A stretch of 64,000 nucleotides of DNA from an uncultured bacterium (lineage in GTDB: Bacteria; Bacillota; Clostridia; Lachnospirales; Lachnospiraceae): assembly GCA_947177425.1 (NCBI GenBank), contig CAMWUN010000012.1, positions 1-64,000 of the forward strand, written 5' to 3'. Positions 8,488-18,142 of the stretch are shown here, piece by piece. Every line of letters begins with the position of its first letter. The first letter of the stretch is position 1. Below the pieces are notes generated by a model that saw only the letters and a program-made list of their open reading frames with translations, was not told the DNA's origin and ran no database searches. Made by a program: the position numbers and the translations under genes.

Positions 8488-9975
8488 ATGTATTATGTAT
8501 TATCTATCTTTTTTCCTATTCTGGCGGGAATATACCTTCTTGTGAGAAAAGAAATGAAAGACAGAAAAAATCTTTTGATTACTGTTGCCGCAGCTCTGGC
8601 TATAACAGCAGTTTTTGTGGTATTTACATTTTTCTTTGCCGACCCCAGGATGTTTACGCTTTTTAATCTGACAGACAGGCTTCCTGTTTTATTTAAGGTG
8701 GATGAGGTCAGCATTGTCTTTTCAGTCATGGCAGTGCTGGTATTTCTGTGTGCAGGAGTCTTCTCCTTTGCGTATATGAAACATGAAGAAACTGATGAAA
8801 GTTACATCAGGGAAAAGCGTTATTATGGATTTTATCTGATTGTGTTCGGTGTGGTCATTGCATTATGCTTTGCGGGAAATCTGATTACTTTCTATCTTTT
8901 TTTTGAAATGCTGACTCTGTCTTCTGTGCCGCTTGTACTTCATAACGGCAGCAGGGAAGCGGTTATGGCCGGGCTGAAATATCTGTTTTATTCTTTGAGC
9001 GGCGCATATATGTCATTATTCGGCCTGTATTTTATAGAAAGGTATGGAAACACCCTGACATTCAGCGAAGGAGGCGTCATAAGCGTACAGGCGGCGGCAT
9101 CCCATGGCGGGATTCTGCTTTTGACGGCAATGCTGATGCTGGTTGGATTTGGTGTGAAAGCGGGCATGTTTCCCATGCATGCATGGCTTCCCACAGCCCA
9201 TCCCGTTGCCCCGGCCCCGGCTTCGGCCATTCTTTCGGCAGTAATTGTAAAAGTCGGGGTTCTTGCCGTTATCCGTGTGGTTTACTATATATTCGGGGTT
9301 TCTTTTCTCAAAGGGACATGGGTGCAGACCGTCTGGATGACATTGACGCTTCTAACAGTTTTCATGGGTTCTATGCTGGCTTACAGGGAGCCTGTGCTGA
9401 AAAAACGTCTGGCCTATTCCACAGTCAGCCAGTTGTCCTATATTTTATTCGGGTTTTCCGTTATGAACGCAGGCTCCGTGACAGGCGGTCTTTTACATGT
9501 CTTATGCCATGGATTTATCAAGGCAGCTTTGTTCCTGTGCGCGGGAGCAGTTATTTACATGACAGGAAAGACCAGGGTAGAAGAACTACGGGGAATAGGA
9601 AAGGAAATGCCGCTGCTCATATGGTGTTATACAATTGCATCATTAGGGCTTATTGGAATTCCTCCTACAGGAGGTTTTATCAGCAAATGGTATCTTGCAG
9701 AAGGCGCCTTGTCCTCCGGCATAATGGGATTCAACTGGATTGGGCCTGTGATCCTTCTTGTGAGCGCCCTGCTTACGGCTGGTTATCTGCTGCCTGTGAC
9801 TATTTACGGATTCTTTCCCGGTGCAGATTATGATTATGGAAATTTGAAGAAAAAGGAACCTTCCCGGCTGATGACGATACCTGTGCTGGTTCTTACTGTA
9901 TTGTCGGTACTGATGGGTCTGTTTCCGGAAGGCATAATTGATTATCTGTCCCATATTGTTATTAAAATAATGTAG
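8488..9975 (+). CDS. NuoM/MrpD-like antiporter subunit (second of four)
   Basis: 495 residues, about 14 predicted helices, same family. Key residues: Glu in YLFFEMLTLSSVPLVLH, Lys in FGVKAGMFPMHAWLPTAHPVAPAPASA, and a further Lys in VIVKVGVL. The APAPASA loop is typical of NuoL/NuoM/HyfB-type subunits. TAAGGAGG lies just before the ATG, 14 bp after the previous gene. Confidence 0.85.
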   Translation: MYYVLSIFFPILAGIYLLVRKEMKDRKNLLITVAAALAITAVFVVFTFFFADPRMFTLFNLTDRLPVLFKVDEVSIVFSVMAVLVFLCAGVFSFAYMKHEETDESYIREKRYYGFYLIVFGVVIALCFAGNLITFYLFFEMLTLSSVPLVLHNGSREAVMAGLKYLFYSLSGAYMSLFGLYFIERYGNTLTFSEGGVISVQAAASHGGILLLTAMLMLVGFGVKAGMFPMHAWLPTAHPVAPAPASAILSAVIVKVGVLAVIRVVYYIFGVSFLKGTWVQTVWMTLTLLTVFMGSMLAYREPVLKKRLAYSTVSQLSYILFGFSVMNAGSVTGGLLHVLCHGFIKAALFLCAGAVIYMTGKTRVEELRGIGKEMPLLIWCYTIASLGLIGIPPTGGFISKWYLAEGALSSGIMGFNWIGPVILLVSALLTAGYLLPVTIYGFFPGADYDYGNLKKKEPSRLMTIPVLVLTVLSVLMGLFPEGIIDYLSHIVIKIM

Positions 9976-9992
9976 GAGAGGAGAGCAGAGTT

Positions 9993-11456
9993 ATGATATT
10001 ATTGGTTATTTTAATTCCCATAGCGGCTGGTGCGTTGATTTCACTGGTTCCATTTAAAAAAAGAGTCTACATGGAACTTTTTTTGGAAACACTGGTGATT
10101 ATCAACAGTTTACTTGTCGGGTATCTTCTTCTTCACAGATCGTCGGACATATTTACGCTGGTTAACTTTACAGGAAACTTATCCATCAGTTTTAAGGTGG
10201 ACGGCATGAGCATGGTATTTGCCGGGCTGGTTTCTGCTCTGTGGCCGATGGCCACCCTGTATGCATTTGAATATATGACTAAAGAAGAACATGAGAAAAT
10301 ATTTTTTACTTTTTATACGATGACCTACGGGGTGACATTAGGTATTTCTTTGGCGGCCAATCTGCTGACCATGTACTTTTTTTATGAACTGCTTACCTTA
10401 ATTACAGTTCCTCTGGTCATGCATACCCTTACCAGAGAAGCAATACTGGCCAGCAGAAAATATTTGTATTATTCTTTAGGAGGCGCTGCCTTTGCTTTTA
10501 TAGGGCTGATATTTATCATTATCTATGGAAGCACGACTGATTTTGTACTTGGCGGTGTGCTGGATTTGGATAAGATTGGGGACAGGACGAATATCCTTTT
10601 GCTGATATATGTGATTGCGTTTATGGGATTTGGCGTAAAAGCGGCTGTGTGCCCTTTTAATTCCTGGCTGCCGGATGCAGGCGTGGCGCCCACTCCGGTG
10701 ACGGCCCTTCTCCATGCAGTGGCGGTGGTAAAGTCAGGCGCTTTTGCTGCCATCCGTCTGACTTATTACAGCTTTGGTACGGATTTTTTAAGGGGAACCT
10801 GGGCACAGGATGTACTTATGATAATCGTTATGTTTACGATTGTATATGGGTGCAGCCGGGCAGTGAAGGAAACCCATATTAAGAGAAGGCTGGCTTATTC
10901 CACCATAAGCAATCTGTCATATATTTTGTTTGGTGTGACAATTATGACACCTCTTGGTATGGTTGGAGCCCTTACCCATCTGGTATTTCATGCATTTATG
11001 AAAATAAGTTCTTTTTTCTGTGCAGGCGCAATTATGCATCAGACAGGAAAACATTACGTGCATGAACTTGACGGCATGGGGTATAAAATGCCCTGTGTGT
11101 TTGGAGTATTTACCGTGTCTGCACTGGCTCTTATGGGTGTGCCGGGGCTGGCAGGGTTTGTCAGTAAATGGAATCTGGCGTCGGCGGCTGTAGAAAGCGG
11201 AAGCCGGACAGCCTGTGCAGGAATAGGGTGTCTTCTCATTTCTGCCCTTCTGACGGCAATATATATGCTTACAATTGTAATACGTGCATTTTTCCCAGCA
11301 AAAGATTATGACGTTTCTTCTCTGGAAGGAATCAGGGATCCTAACTGGAAGATGCTTATCCCATTGCTGATTTTTACAGGCAATATTATTTTATTCGGTT
11401 TGTGGTCCGGGCCAATCGTAAAATTTTTCTCAGGCGTGGCATCAGGAACATATTAA
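9993..11456 (+). CDS. NuoM/MrpD-like antiporter subunit (third of four)
   Basis: 487 residues. Conserved Glu in YFFYELLTLITVPLVMH and Lys in FGVKAAVCPFNSWLPDAGVAPTPVTALLHAVAVVKSG; the second Lys (VVKSG) is also present. The A-P-T-P-V-T-A-L-L-H variant of the loop resembles NuoL/MrpA/MbhH-type subunits. GGAGAGGAG lies upstream of the ATG. It is 17 bp after its neighbour and 18 bp before the next gene. Confidence 0.85.
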   Translation: MILLVILIPIAAGALISLVPFKKRVYMELFLETLVIINSLLVGYLLLHRSSDIFTLVNFTGNLSISFKVDGMSMVFAGLVSALWPMATLYAFEYMTKEEHEKIFFTFYTMTYGVTLGISLAANLLTMYFFYELLTLITVPLVMHTLTREAILASRKYLYYSLGGAAFAFIGLIFIIIYGSTTDFVLGGVLDLDKIGDRTNILLLIYVIAFMGFGVKAAVCPFNSWLPDAGVAPTPVTALLHAVAVVKSGAFAAIRLTYYSFGTDFLRGTWAQDVLMIIVMFTIVYGCSRAVKETHIKRRLAYSTISNLSYILFGVTIMTPLGMVGALTHLVFHAFMKISSFFCAGAIMHQTGKHYVHELDGMGYKMPCVFGVFTVSALALMGVPGLAGFVSKWNLASAAVESGSRTACAGIGCLLISALLTAIYMLTIVIRAFFPAKDYDVSSLEGIRDPNWKMLIPLLIFTGNIILFGLWSGPIVKFFSGVASGTY

Positions 11457-11474
11457 AAAAGAGGAGAGACGGAC

Positions 11475-13565
11475 ATGAGTTTGTTGGTTTATAGTGCTGT
11501 GTTTTTCCCCATGGCTGCTGCCATAATTGGTTATTTGATAGGAAGAAGGGATAAAAATGGCAGGGATTTTTTTGCAGACATTGCGACAGGTATAGAGGTT
11601 ATACTGTTTATATGTATTTTTATTATTACGGCCATAAACGACAGTATCCGCCCGGAAGTGGGAATTCCAGGCATATGTGGAATGGGAATTCGCTTTAAGA
11701 TAGATGGCTTCCGTGTTCTGTATGGCGCCATAACTGCTTTTATGTGGTTTATGAGCACAGTATTTTCAAGGGAATATTTTGGACATTACCGGAACAGAAA
11801 CAGATATTATCTGTTTCTGCTTCTCACACTGGGGGCTACAGAAGGCGTATTTCTGTCGGCTGATTTTTACACTACATTTATTTTCTTTGAGATGATGTCT
11901 TTTACTTCCTTTGTGTGGGTTGCCCATGATGAAAAGAAAGAGTCCTTGCGTGCAGCAAATACCTATCTGGCAGTGGCGGTTATTGGCGGTCTTGTGATGC
12001 TTATGGGGATTTTCCTTTTATACAGTATAACAGGCACGCTTGAATTTGAAGAGTTAACCGGACTTTCAGAGGGCTTTGCTGGAAATAAGGGTATCTGGGC
12101 AGCAGGGCTTTGTATGCTGTTTGGATTTGGCGCCAAGGCGGGGGCTTTTCCACTGCATATCTGGCTTCCCAAAGCCCACCCGGTAGCACCGGCGCCGGCC
12201 TCTGCCCTTCTTTCCGGTATATTGACGAAAGCGGGCATGTTTGGGATTCTCGTACTGACCTGTTATATTTTCCTGAATAATGGCATCTGGGGAAGTCTCA
12301 TTTTGGTTATTGGCGTATGTACAATGGTGGTGGGAGCTGTGCTGGCATTATTTTCCGTAAATCTGAAACGTACGCTGGCATGTTCCTCTGTATCCCAGAT
12401 TGGATTCATATTGGTAGGAGTAGGAATGTCGGGGCTTTTGGGGGAAGAAAATGTACTTGCGCTCAGAGGCAGTCTTCTTCATATGGTAAACCATTCCCTT
12501 ATTAAGCTTGTGCTGTTTATGGCAGCCGGCGTGGTGTTTATGAATGTGCATAAGCTGGACTTAAATGATATACGGGGCTTTGGCAGAAAAAAACCTCTTC
12601 TCAATTATATTTTCCTTATGGGCGCTTTAGGGATTGGAGGCGTTCCCTTATGGAACGGCTATATCAGCAAGACTCTGATTCATGAAAGCATCGTGGAATA
12701 TATGGAACTGATGAGAGAAGGGACTGTACAGGGGATTTTTACGCTGGGCAGCATGAAGAGAATAGAGTGGATTTTCCTTATAAGCGGTGGTCTGACTGTT
12801 GCTTATATGCTGAAGCTTTATGGGACAGTTTTTCTGGAAAAAAACAGTGATTCCGCCATGCAGGAGAAGTTTGACTCATTGAAAGGGAAATATATGAACA
12901 GGGTAAGTGCATCCGCTCTTACCTTCAGCGCGTCACTGCTTCCTGTTATGGGATTTTTGCCGGGACAGGTGATGGACAGACTGGCGGACATGGGGCAGGC
13001 ATTTATGCATGGAAAAGCCATGACGGAACCAGTGGCCTGGTTTTCCCTGACCAACCTGAAAGGGGCAGGAATTTCCCTTTCCATCGGCCTGGTCCTTTAT
13101 CTGACAGTGGTGAGATTGTGGCTTATGAAAAAGGAGGATGGAAGGACAGTCTATGTAAACAGATGGTACAGATATCTGGATTTGGAGGATATTATCTACC
13201 GTCCCATTCTGCTTAAAGCTCTGCCTTTCATATTTGGAGTATTATGCAGGATACTTGACAGCTTTGTGGATACTATTGTGGTATTTCTGCGCAAGACCAT
13301 ATACAGGGACAGCAAACTTCCCCATGAGTTAGAGGAAGGCACTCCCGTTACCCATGCAATGGGAATATTTGTAAACGGCCTGGAAAAACTGGCTAACGCC
13401 ACAATTTGGAGGAAACATCCCAAAACAACAGATTATGAGCACAAATATGCAATGCTCCATGAAGAACTTTCAGAAGATGCGGAAATGATTGGAAGAAGTC
13501 TTTCCTATGCTCTTTTGCTGTTTTGCTTCGGTCTGGTAATCACAGTCATTTATTTATTATTGTAG
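11475..13565 (+). CDS. NuoL/MrpA-like large antiporter subunit (fourth of four)
   Basis: 696 residues, the longest paralogue. Conserved Glu in FIFFEMMSFTSFVWVAHDE and Lys in FGAKAGAFPLHIWLPKAHPVAPAPASALLSG. About 150-200 residues extend beyond the 14-helix core, ending in another hydrophobic helix (LLLFCFGLVITVIYLLL), reminiscent of HyfB/NuoL C-terminal extensions. It lacks the DUF4040 and MbhE modules of classical MrpA, which are separate genes here. Last gene of the operon; the next gene is the tRNA. Confidence 0.85.
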   Translation: MSLLVYSAVFFPMAAAIIGYLIGRRDKNGRDFFADIATGIEVILFICIFIITAINDSIRPEVGIPGICGMGIRFKIDGFRVLYGAITAFMWFMSTVFSREYFGHYRNRNRYYLFLLLTLGATEGVFLSADFYTTFIFFEMMSFTSFVWVAHDEKKESLRAANTYLAVAVIGGLVMLMGIFLLYSITGTLEFEELTGLSEGFAGNKGIWAAGLCMLFGFGAKAGAFPLHIWLPKAHPVAPAPASALLSGILTKAGMFGILVLTCYIFLNNGIWGSLILVIGVCTMVVGAVLALFSVNLKRTLACSSVSQIGFILVGVGMSGLLGEENVLALRGSLLHMVNHSLIKLVLFMAAGVVFMNVHKLDLNDIRGFGRKKPLLNYIFLMGALGIGGVPLWNGYISKTLIHESIVEYMELMREGTVQGIFTLGSMKRIEWIFLISGGLTVAYMLKLYGTVFLEKNSDSAMQEKFDSLKGKYMNRVSASALTFSASLLPVMGFLPGQVMDRLADMGQAFMHGKAMTEPVAWFSLTNLKGAGISLSIGLVLYLTVVRLWLMKKEDGRTVYVNRWYRYLDLEDIIYRPILLKALPFIFGVLCRILDSFVDTIVVFLRKTIYRDSKLPHELEEGTPVTHAMGIFVNGLEKLANATIWRKHPKTTDYEHKYAMLHEELSEDAEMIGRSLSYALLLFCFGLVITVIYLLL

Positions 13566-13680
13566 TCATGTGCGCCTTCTGTCCGGGGTGCGCCGCCCTG
13601 CTGCCGGCTAACCTCTGAAATGTAACCAGTAAATAAAAATTGTATCACAAAAATTTTTATAGAATTTTTGTGTGCAAACA

Positions 13681-13709
13681 TTGACAATCTGCCTTAAAAA
13701 TTGTATGAT
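13681..13709 (+). promoter_or_regulatory. promoter of tRNA-Pro
   Basis: TTGACA (13681-13686), 17-bp spacer, TATGAT (13704-13709). The hexamers are a near-consensus sigma-A promoter, about 60 bp upstream of the tRNA. Confidence 0.8.
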
Positions 13710-13771
13710 GAACAATGTCGTAAGGAAGTAAACAGTTCCTGGAGCGTTCTTGATATTACGTTCTAAGATAG

Positions 13772-13845
<74 letters not shown>

Positions 13846-13854
13846 CTTCAAGTA

Positions 13855-13880
13855 CCCCGCAGCTCTGCTGCGGGGTTTTT
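13855..13880 (+). terminator. terminator of tRNA-Pro
   Basis: Perfect stem CCCCGCAGC/GCTGCGGGG closing a short loop, followed by TTTTT. Confidence 0.9.
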
Positions 13881-13941
13881 GTACGTATCCAGAGTGTCTG
13901 AAAAATACTTTCTGACGGAAGGAATATAAGGGAGTTCGTGT

Positions 13942-15282
13942 ATGGAAGAAAAGCGGAATCAGGATAATACTGATTTTATGAAAGAGACAATTAAACAAAG
14001 ACCGCTCAACAGGAGAAAGCTGGTAAGGCGCACGCTGATTACTGCGGCGATGGCGGTTGTTTTTGGTATGGTTGCCTGTGTTACTTTTCTGCTTTTAGAG
14101 CCGTTAATCAGTAACAGGATTTACCCGGAAGAGGAACCTCAGAAGATTGTATTTGAGGAAGAAACGAAAGAAGAGGAAATACTTCCGGAAGACATGATTG
14201 CCGACGATTCCCAGATGCAGCCTGAACCTACAACAGCTCCCGTCGTGGAAGATGAGCTGATAGCGCGTATATTGTCTGAAATGGATCTTGAATTAGAAGT
14301 GGAACTGGGAATAGAGGATTATGCCGCGCTTATCAGCAGTATGGGCGGCGTGGCGAAAGAAGTAAAGGAATCGGTTGTTACGGTTGTGGGAGTCACTTCC
14401 GATATAGGATGGCTTGATAATGAATATGAGAGCGAAGGGGCCGTATCCGGTCTGGTAGTGGCAGATAACGGAAAAGAGTTGTTGATTCTGGCTAATGTAA
14501 ACAGCCTGAAAGGGGCGGATTCCCTGACGGCTATTTTCGCAGACGGGGAAGAATATCCTGCCGCCATTAAGAAAAAAGATAATAACACAGGTCTGGCTGT
14601 AATCTCTATCCTGAAATCAGGTATGAAGGGCGCCACTCTGGAAAGAGCGAAAGCTGTCAGACTTGGAACATCGGGGAGCAGTCTGGTGGGAACGCCTGTC
14701 ATTGCCTTAGGCAGACCCATGGGGACGGAAGATTCCCTTTGTTATGGGAATATAACTTCTGCCAACAATGCCATCAAACTGCCGGATTCCAATTATAAAT
14801 ATATGACTACCGATATTTACGGAAGCGGCAATGCCAGCGGGATATTGATTAACTTAGGCGGACAGGTGGTAGGAATTATAGATATGGCTAACAATCCTTC
14901 GGACATGAAGAATTTAGTCAGTGCAATTGGCATTTCAGAAATAAAAAAATTAATTGAAGAACTTTCAAATGACAGGAATATTGCATACCTTGGAGTATAT
15001 GGAGCTGACGTGACACAGGAGGCAAACACAGAACTTGGGGTTCCCTTCGGCGCATATCTCATGGAGATAGATATGGACTCTCCGGCTATGGACGCAGGGA
15101 TTCAAAGCGGTGATGTGATTATCAGAATAAAGGATACAGAAATAAATAACTATCAGGATTTAGTGCATGCACTTCTTCTGGAACAGCCTGAAAACACAGT
15201 GAGAATCGGACTGATGCGTCAGGGGCCGGAGGGGTACACGGAAATGGATGTAAATGTCCTGCTGGGATTAAAAAGAGAATAA
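13942..15282 (+). CDS. HtrA/DegP-like membrane-anchored protein with replaced catalytic triad (pseudoprotease) and PDZ domain
   Basis: 446 residues: short cytoplasmic part, one transmembrane helix (~31-53), an acidic linker rich in Glu and Pro (~60-105), a chymotrypsin-fold S1C domain (~130-335) and a C-terminal PDZ domain (~345-445; GVYGADV, SPAMDAGIQSGDVIIRI). The triad is not conserved. The His of the TNxHV motif aligns with N187 (LANVNSL), the Asp of DLAV with G217 (TGLAV), and the catalytic Ser of GNSGGPL with A298 (GNASGIL). The gene has no frameshift or stop and keeps fold-defining residues, so it looks like a maintained non-proteolytic scaffold or sensor on the outer face of the membrane rather than a pseudogene. 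Alignment was by eye; a one-residue shift would place S299 near the nucleophile position, but His and Asp would still be missing. Confidence 0.8.
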   Translation: MEEKRNQDNTDFMKETIKQRPLNRRKLVRRTLITAAMAVVFGMVACVTFLLLEPLISNRIYPEEEPQKIVFEEETKEEEILPEDMIADDSQMQPEPTTAPVVEDELIARILSEMDLELEVELGIEDYAALISSMGGVAKEVKESVVTVVGVTSDIGWLDNEYESEGAVSGLVVADNGKELLILANVNSLKGADSLTAIFADGEEYPAAIKKKDNNTGLAVISILKSGMKGATLERAKAVRLGTSGSSLVGTPVIALGRPMGTEDSLCYGNITSANNAIKLPDSNYKYMTTDIYGSGNASGILINLGGQVVGIIDMANNPSDMKNLVSAIGISEIKKLIEELSNDRNIAYLGVYGADVTQEANTELGVPFGAYLMEIDMDSPAMDAGIQSGDVIIRIKDTEINNYQDLVHALLLEQPENTVRIGLMRQGPEGYTEMDVNVLLGLKRE

Positions 15283-15332
15283 AGGAAAGGACTGTCTGTC
15301 TGGATAGCAGCAGACGGTAATAGGTGTTAGCT

Positions 15333-16277
15333 ATGAAATATATTAAAGATTATAAAGACGGAGACAGGGTATTTGATATTTATTTATGCAAACATAAACA
15401 GTCAGCGGTGACAAAAAATGGAAAGCCCTATGAGAGCCTTTTTTTGCAGGATAAGACAGGGACAATCGACGCTAAAATATGGGATCCTAATAATGCAGGC
15501 ATTGCAGAGTTTGATACCCTCGATTACATAGAAGTATATGGAGATATTACCAGTTTTCAGGGCGCATTGCAGGTGAATGTGAAGAGAATCAGGAAATGTC
15601 AGGAAGAGGAATTTAATCCGGCGGACTATCTGCCAGTCAGTAAATTTGATATAGAAGATATGTTTAAAGAACTGCTTGGTTTTATTGATAAATTGGAAAA
15701 CAGGTATTTAAAGCAGCTTTTGCAGGCATTGTTTGTAGAAGATACGGAATTTGTAAGTTTATTTAAAAAATCCTCTGCGGCAAAGACAGTCCATCATGGA
15801 TTTGTAGGCGGGCTTTTACAGCATACGCTGGGTGTTACAAGAATGTGCGAATATTACTGCAAAGAATATCCCCTGTTGAACAGAGATTTACTAATAAGCG
15901 CGGCTATCTGCCATGATATAGGAAAGGTAAGGGAGATTTCCCTTTTTCCCCAGAATGACTATACCGATGAGGGACAGTTTTTAGGACATATTGTGATAGG
16001 GACAGAGATGCTTGCAGAAAAAATAAGCAAAATTGAAGGTTTTCCTGTGATGCTTGCCAGCGAATTGAAACACTGCATACTGGCCCATCATGGGGAGTAT
16101 GAGTTTGGTTCTCCCAAAAAGCCCGTTATTATGGAGGCGGTTGCTCTTAACTTTGCGGATAATACGGATGCCAAGCTGCAGACCTTCACAGAAATACTGG
16201 AAAACTCCACGGAAACGGGATGGATGGGATTTAACCGCCTGTTTGATTCTAATTTAAGAAGCACAAGCATGGATTAA
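15333..16277 (+). CDS. yhaM: 3'-5' exoribonuclease YhaM family (OB fold + HD domain)
   Basis: 314 residues from the ATG at 15333. An N-terminal OB-fold nucleic-acid-binding domain (~15-95; SLFLQDKTGTIDAKIWD) is followed by an HD phosphohydrolase domain with HHGFVGGLLQHTLG, AAICHDIGKV and HCILAHHG metal-binding motifs. YhaM degrades RNA, and some DNA, 3' to 5' in Firmicutes. The ATG is preferred over the in-frame GTG at 15324 because AGGTG lies 7 nt before it. It is 50 bp downstream of the HtrA-like gene and may be co-transcribed with it. Confidence 0.9.
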   Translation: MKYIKDYKDGDRVFDIYLCKHKQSAVTKNGKPYESLFLQDKTGTIDAKIWDPNNAGIAEFDTLDYIEVYGDITSFQGALQVNVKRIRKCQEEEFNPADYLPVSKFDIEDMFKELLGFIDKLENRYLKQLLQALFVEDTEFVSLFKKSSAAKTVHHGFVGGLLQHTLGVTRMCEYYCKEYPLLNRDLLISAAICHDIGKVREISLFPQNDYTDEGQFLGHIVIGTEMLAEKISKIEGFPVMLASELKHCILAHHGEYEFGSPKKPVIMEAVALNFADNTDAKLQTFTEILENSTETGWMGFNRLFDSNLRSTSMD

Positions 16278-16386
16278 CTGTCTTAAAGCGTGTTTGAAAT
16301 AGACGGCAGACAGACCAGGTTATGTATATATTTGCTTGTTACTGTGGGATGTGCCTTTGGATTTGAAAATAGAAATGAGGAAAATC

Positions 16387-17826
16387 ATGGGTTATGAAAA
16401 AAATCAAATGCTGACGGTAGAAATTGTGGATATAACCGCGCAGGGAGAAGGAATAGGGAAGCTGGACGGTTATCCCTTTTTTGTCAAAGATGCAATTATA
16501 GGGGATAAAGCCCGGATCCGTGTTACCCGGGTAAAAAAGAACTATGCTTATGGAAGATTAGAGAAGGTACTTGTGCCTTCTCCTTTTCGTATCACCCCTA
16601 AGTGTGCCTTTCATAAGCAGTGCGGAGGGTGCCAGATACAGGCGATGGATTATGAACAGCAATTACGCTTCAAAGAGTCCAAGGTCAAAAATAATCTTGT
16701 CAGGATTGGCGGTTTTGCGCCTGCATTTATTGACAAAATTATGGAACCGGTGGTAGGGATGGAGGAACCTTTTCATTATAGAAATAAAGCGCAGTATCCT
16801 ATAGGGACGGACAGGGAAGGAAATCCCATTGCCGGATTCTATGCGGGAAGAACCCATGATATCATCGCCAATACGGATTGTGCCCTTGGGGTGGAAGAAA
16901 ACAGAGAAATTCTGGAAGTTATACTTTCTTACATGAGAAACCAGCATGTATCGGCCTACAATGAAGTTACAGGTGAGGGAGTGATTCGCCATGTACTTAT
17001 CCGGAAGGGCTTTCAAAGCGGGGAAGTGATGGTGTGCCTGATAATTAATGCCAGACCTGCAGGGAATGACTGTCAGTATCTGCCTTCCCAGGAGAAACTG
17101 ATTGAGTCCCTTAGCAAAATAGCCGGCATGATGAGCATATCGGTAAGCATCAACAGGGAAAAAGGCAATACAATTATGGGTAAGGAAATTCATACCCTCT
17201 GGGGAAACAGTACTATAAAAGACACAATTCATTTCCGGGATGTAAGCAGGAATTTTGAAACTGCCGGATGGGGAATTACATTTGCCATTTCCCCACTGTC
17301 TTTCTATCAGGTAAATCCATTGCAGACGGAAAGGCTGTACAGCCTTGCACTTTCCTACGCGGGGCTTACAGGAAAAGAAACTGTGTGGGATTTGTATTGC
17401 GGCATAGGTACAATTTCCCTGTTTCTGGCAAAGAATGCAAAGCAGGTGTATGGGGTGGAAATTGTTCCCCAGGCTATCGAAGACGCCAGACAGAATGCGG
17501 CTGATAACGGTATTGAAAATGCACAGTTTCTGGTGGGGAAAGCGGAAGAAGTGCTTCCTGAAATGTATGAGCAAAAAGGGATATCTGCGGATGTAATCGT
17601 GGTGGATCCTCCCCGGAAGGGATGCGATGGGGCCTGCCTGGAGACAATACTGAAAATGATGCCGGAGAGAGTCGTATATGTAAGCTGTGACAGCGCTACA
17701 CTGGCACGGGATTTGAAAGTGCTTTGTGACGGGGGATATGAGTTGAAGAAGGGAAGAGTTGTGGATATGTTTCCAATGACAATTCATGTGGAAGTCGCAT
17801 GTTGTCTACAAAGGACGGATTCGTAG
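16387..17826 (+). CDS. rlmD: 23S rRNA (uracil-5-)-methyltransferase RlmD/RumA family
   Basis: About 479 residues. N-terminal TRAM domain (VEIVDITAQGEGIGK), then a [4Fe-4S] cysteine cluster (CAFHKQCGGC plus a later Cys), and a SAM-binding methyltransferase domain with WDLYCGIGTISLFLA and DPPRKGC. The catalytic-Cys region reads VYVSCDSATLARDL. The ATG at 16387 has an AGGA 6 nt upstream; the open frame extends further upstream but without a good ribosome site. The C terminus (CCLQRTDS) is directly followed by a hairpin and then mobile-element debris, so its last few residues may have been altered by insertion. It could also be the paralogous RlmCD-type enzyme. Confidence 0.88.
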   Translation: MGYEKNQMLTVEIVDITAQGEGIGKLDGYPFFVKDAIIGDKARIRVTRVKKNYAYGRLEKVLVPSPFRITPKCAFHKQCGGCQIQAMDYEQQLRFKESKVKNNLVRIGGFAPAFIDKIMEPVVGMEEPFHYRNKAQYPIGTDREGNPIAGFYAGRTHDIIANTDCALGVEENREILEVILSYMRNQHVSAYNEVTGEGVIRHVLIRKGFQSGEVMVCLIINARPAGNDCQYLPSQEKLIESLSKIAGMMSISVSINREKGNTIMGKEIHTLWGNSTIKDTIHFRDVSRNFETAGWGITFAISPLSFYQVNPLQTERLYSLALSYAGLTGKETVWDLYCGIGTISLFLAKNAKQVYGVEIVPQAIEDARQNAADNGIENAQFLVGKAEEVLPEMYEQKGISADVIVVDPPRKGCDGACLETILKMMPERVVYVSCDSATLARDLKVLCDGGYELKKGRVVDMFPMTIHVEVACCLQRTDS

Positions 17827-17861
17827 AAATCCTTGAATTTACGCACTTTGCGAGGATTTTT
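17827..17861 (+). terminator. hairpin directly after rlmD
   Basis: AAATCCT pairs with AGGATTT, with an inner CGCA/TGCG stem, followed by a T-run. The interval 17862-18142 beyond it has no intact gene, only short fragments and another hairpin. Confidence 0.6.
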
Positions 17862-18025
17862 AAGTTTAACCGAACACCTGAAATCGGAAAGAAAAAAGAG
17901 ATTTCTCACGAGATTAAAGTGTCCGTAGTTATGGAACTCGTATGAGTGGACACAAAAATGTATCGTTCACAAACTCAATCATTACAGAAAAATCTTATCA
18001 ACAACTGAATAATAGGTAAGTCGAA

Positions 18026-18076
18026 AGACCGCTTGTTTTCTATATCTTTATGGTGTGGAGCAGGCGGTCTTTTTTG
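18026..18076 (+). terminator. terminator-like hairpin in island
   Basis: GACCGCTTG pairs with CAGGCGGTC across a 28-nt loop, followed by TTTTTT. Confidence 0.6.
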
Positions 18077-18142
18077 ATTTTAGAACTGCCAGTATTCATC
18101 AGACACTTTGCTAATCAAATTAAAAAGTAGGAGGACAAACAG

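Noticed and set aside
16663-17787. A 374-codon open frame on the minus strand
   Set aside because: It lies entirely antisense to rlmD, whose motifs and codon pattern are convincing; the frame has no ribosome site or recognisable domain.
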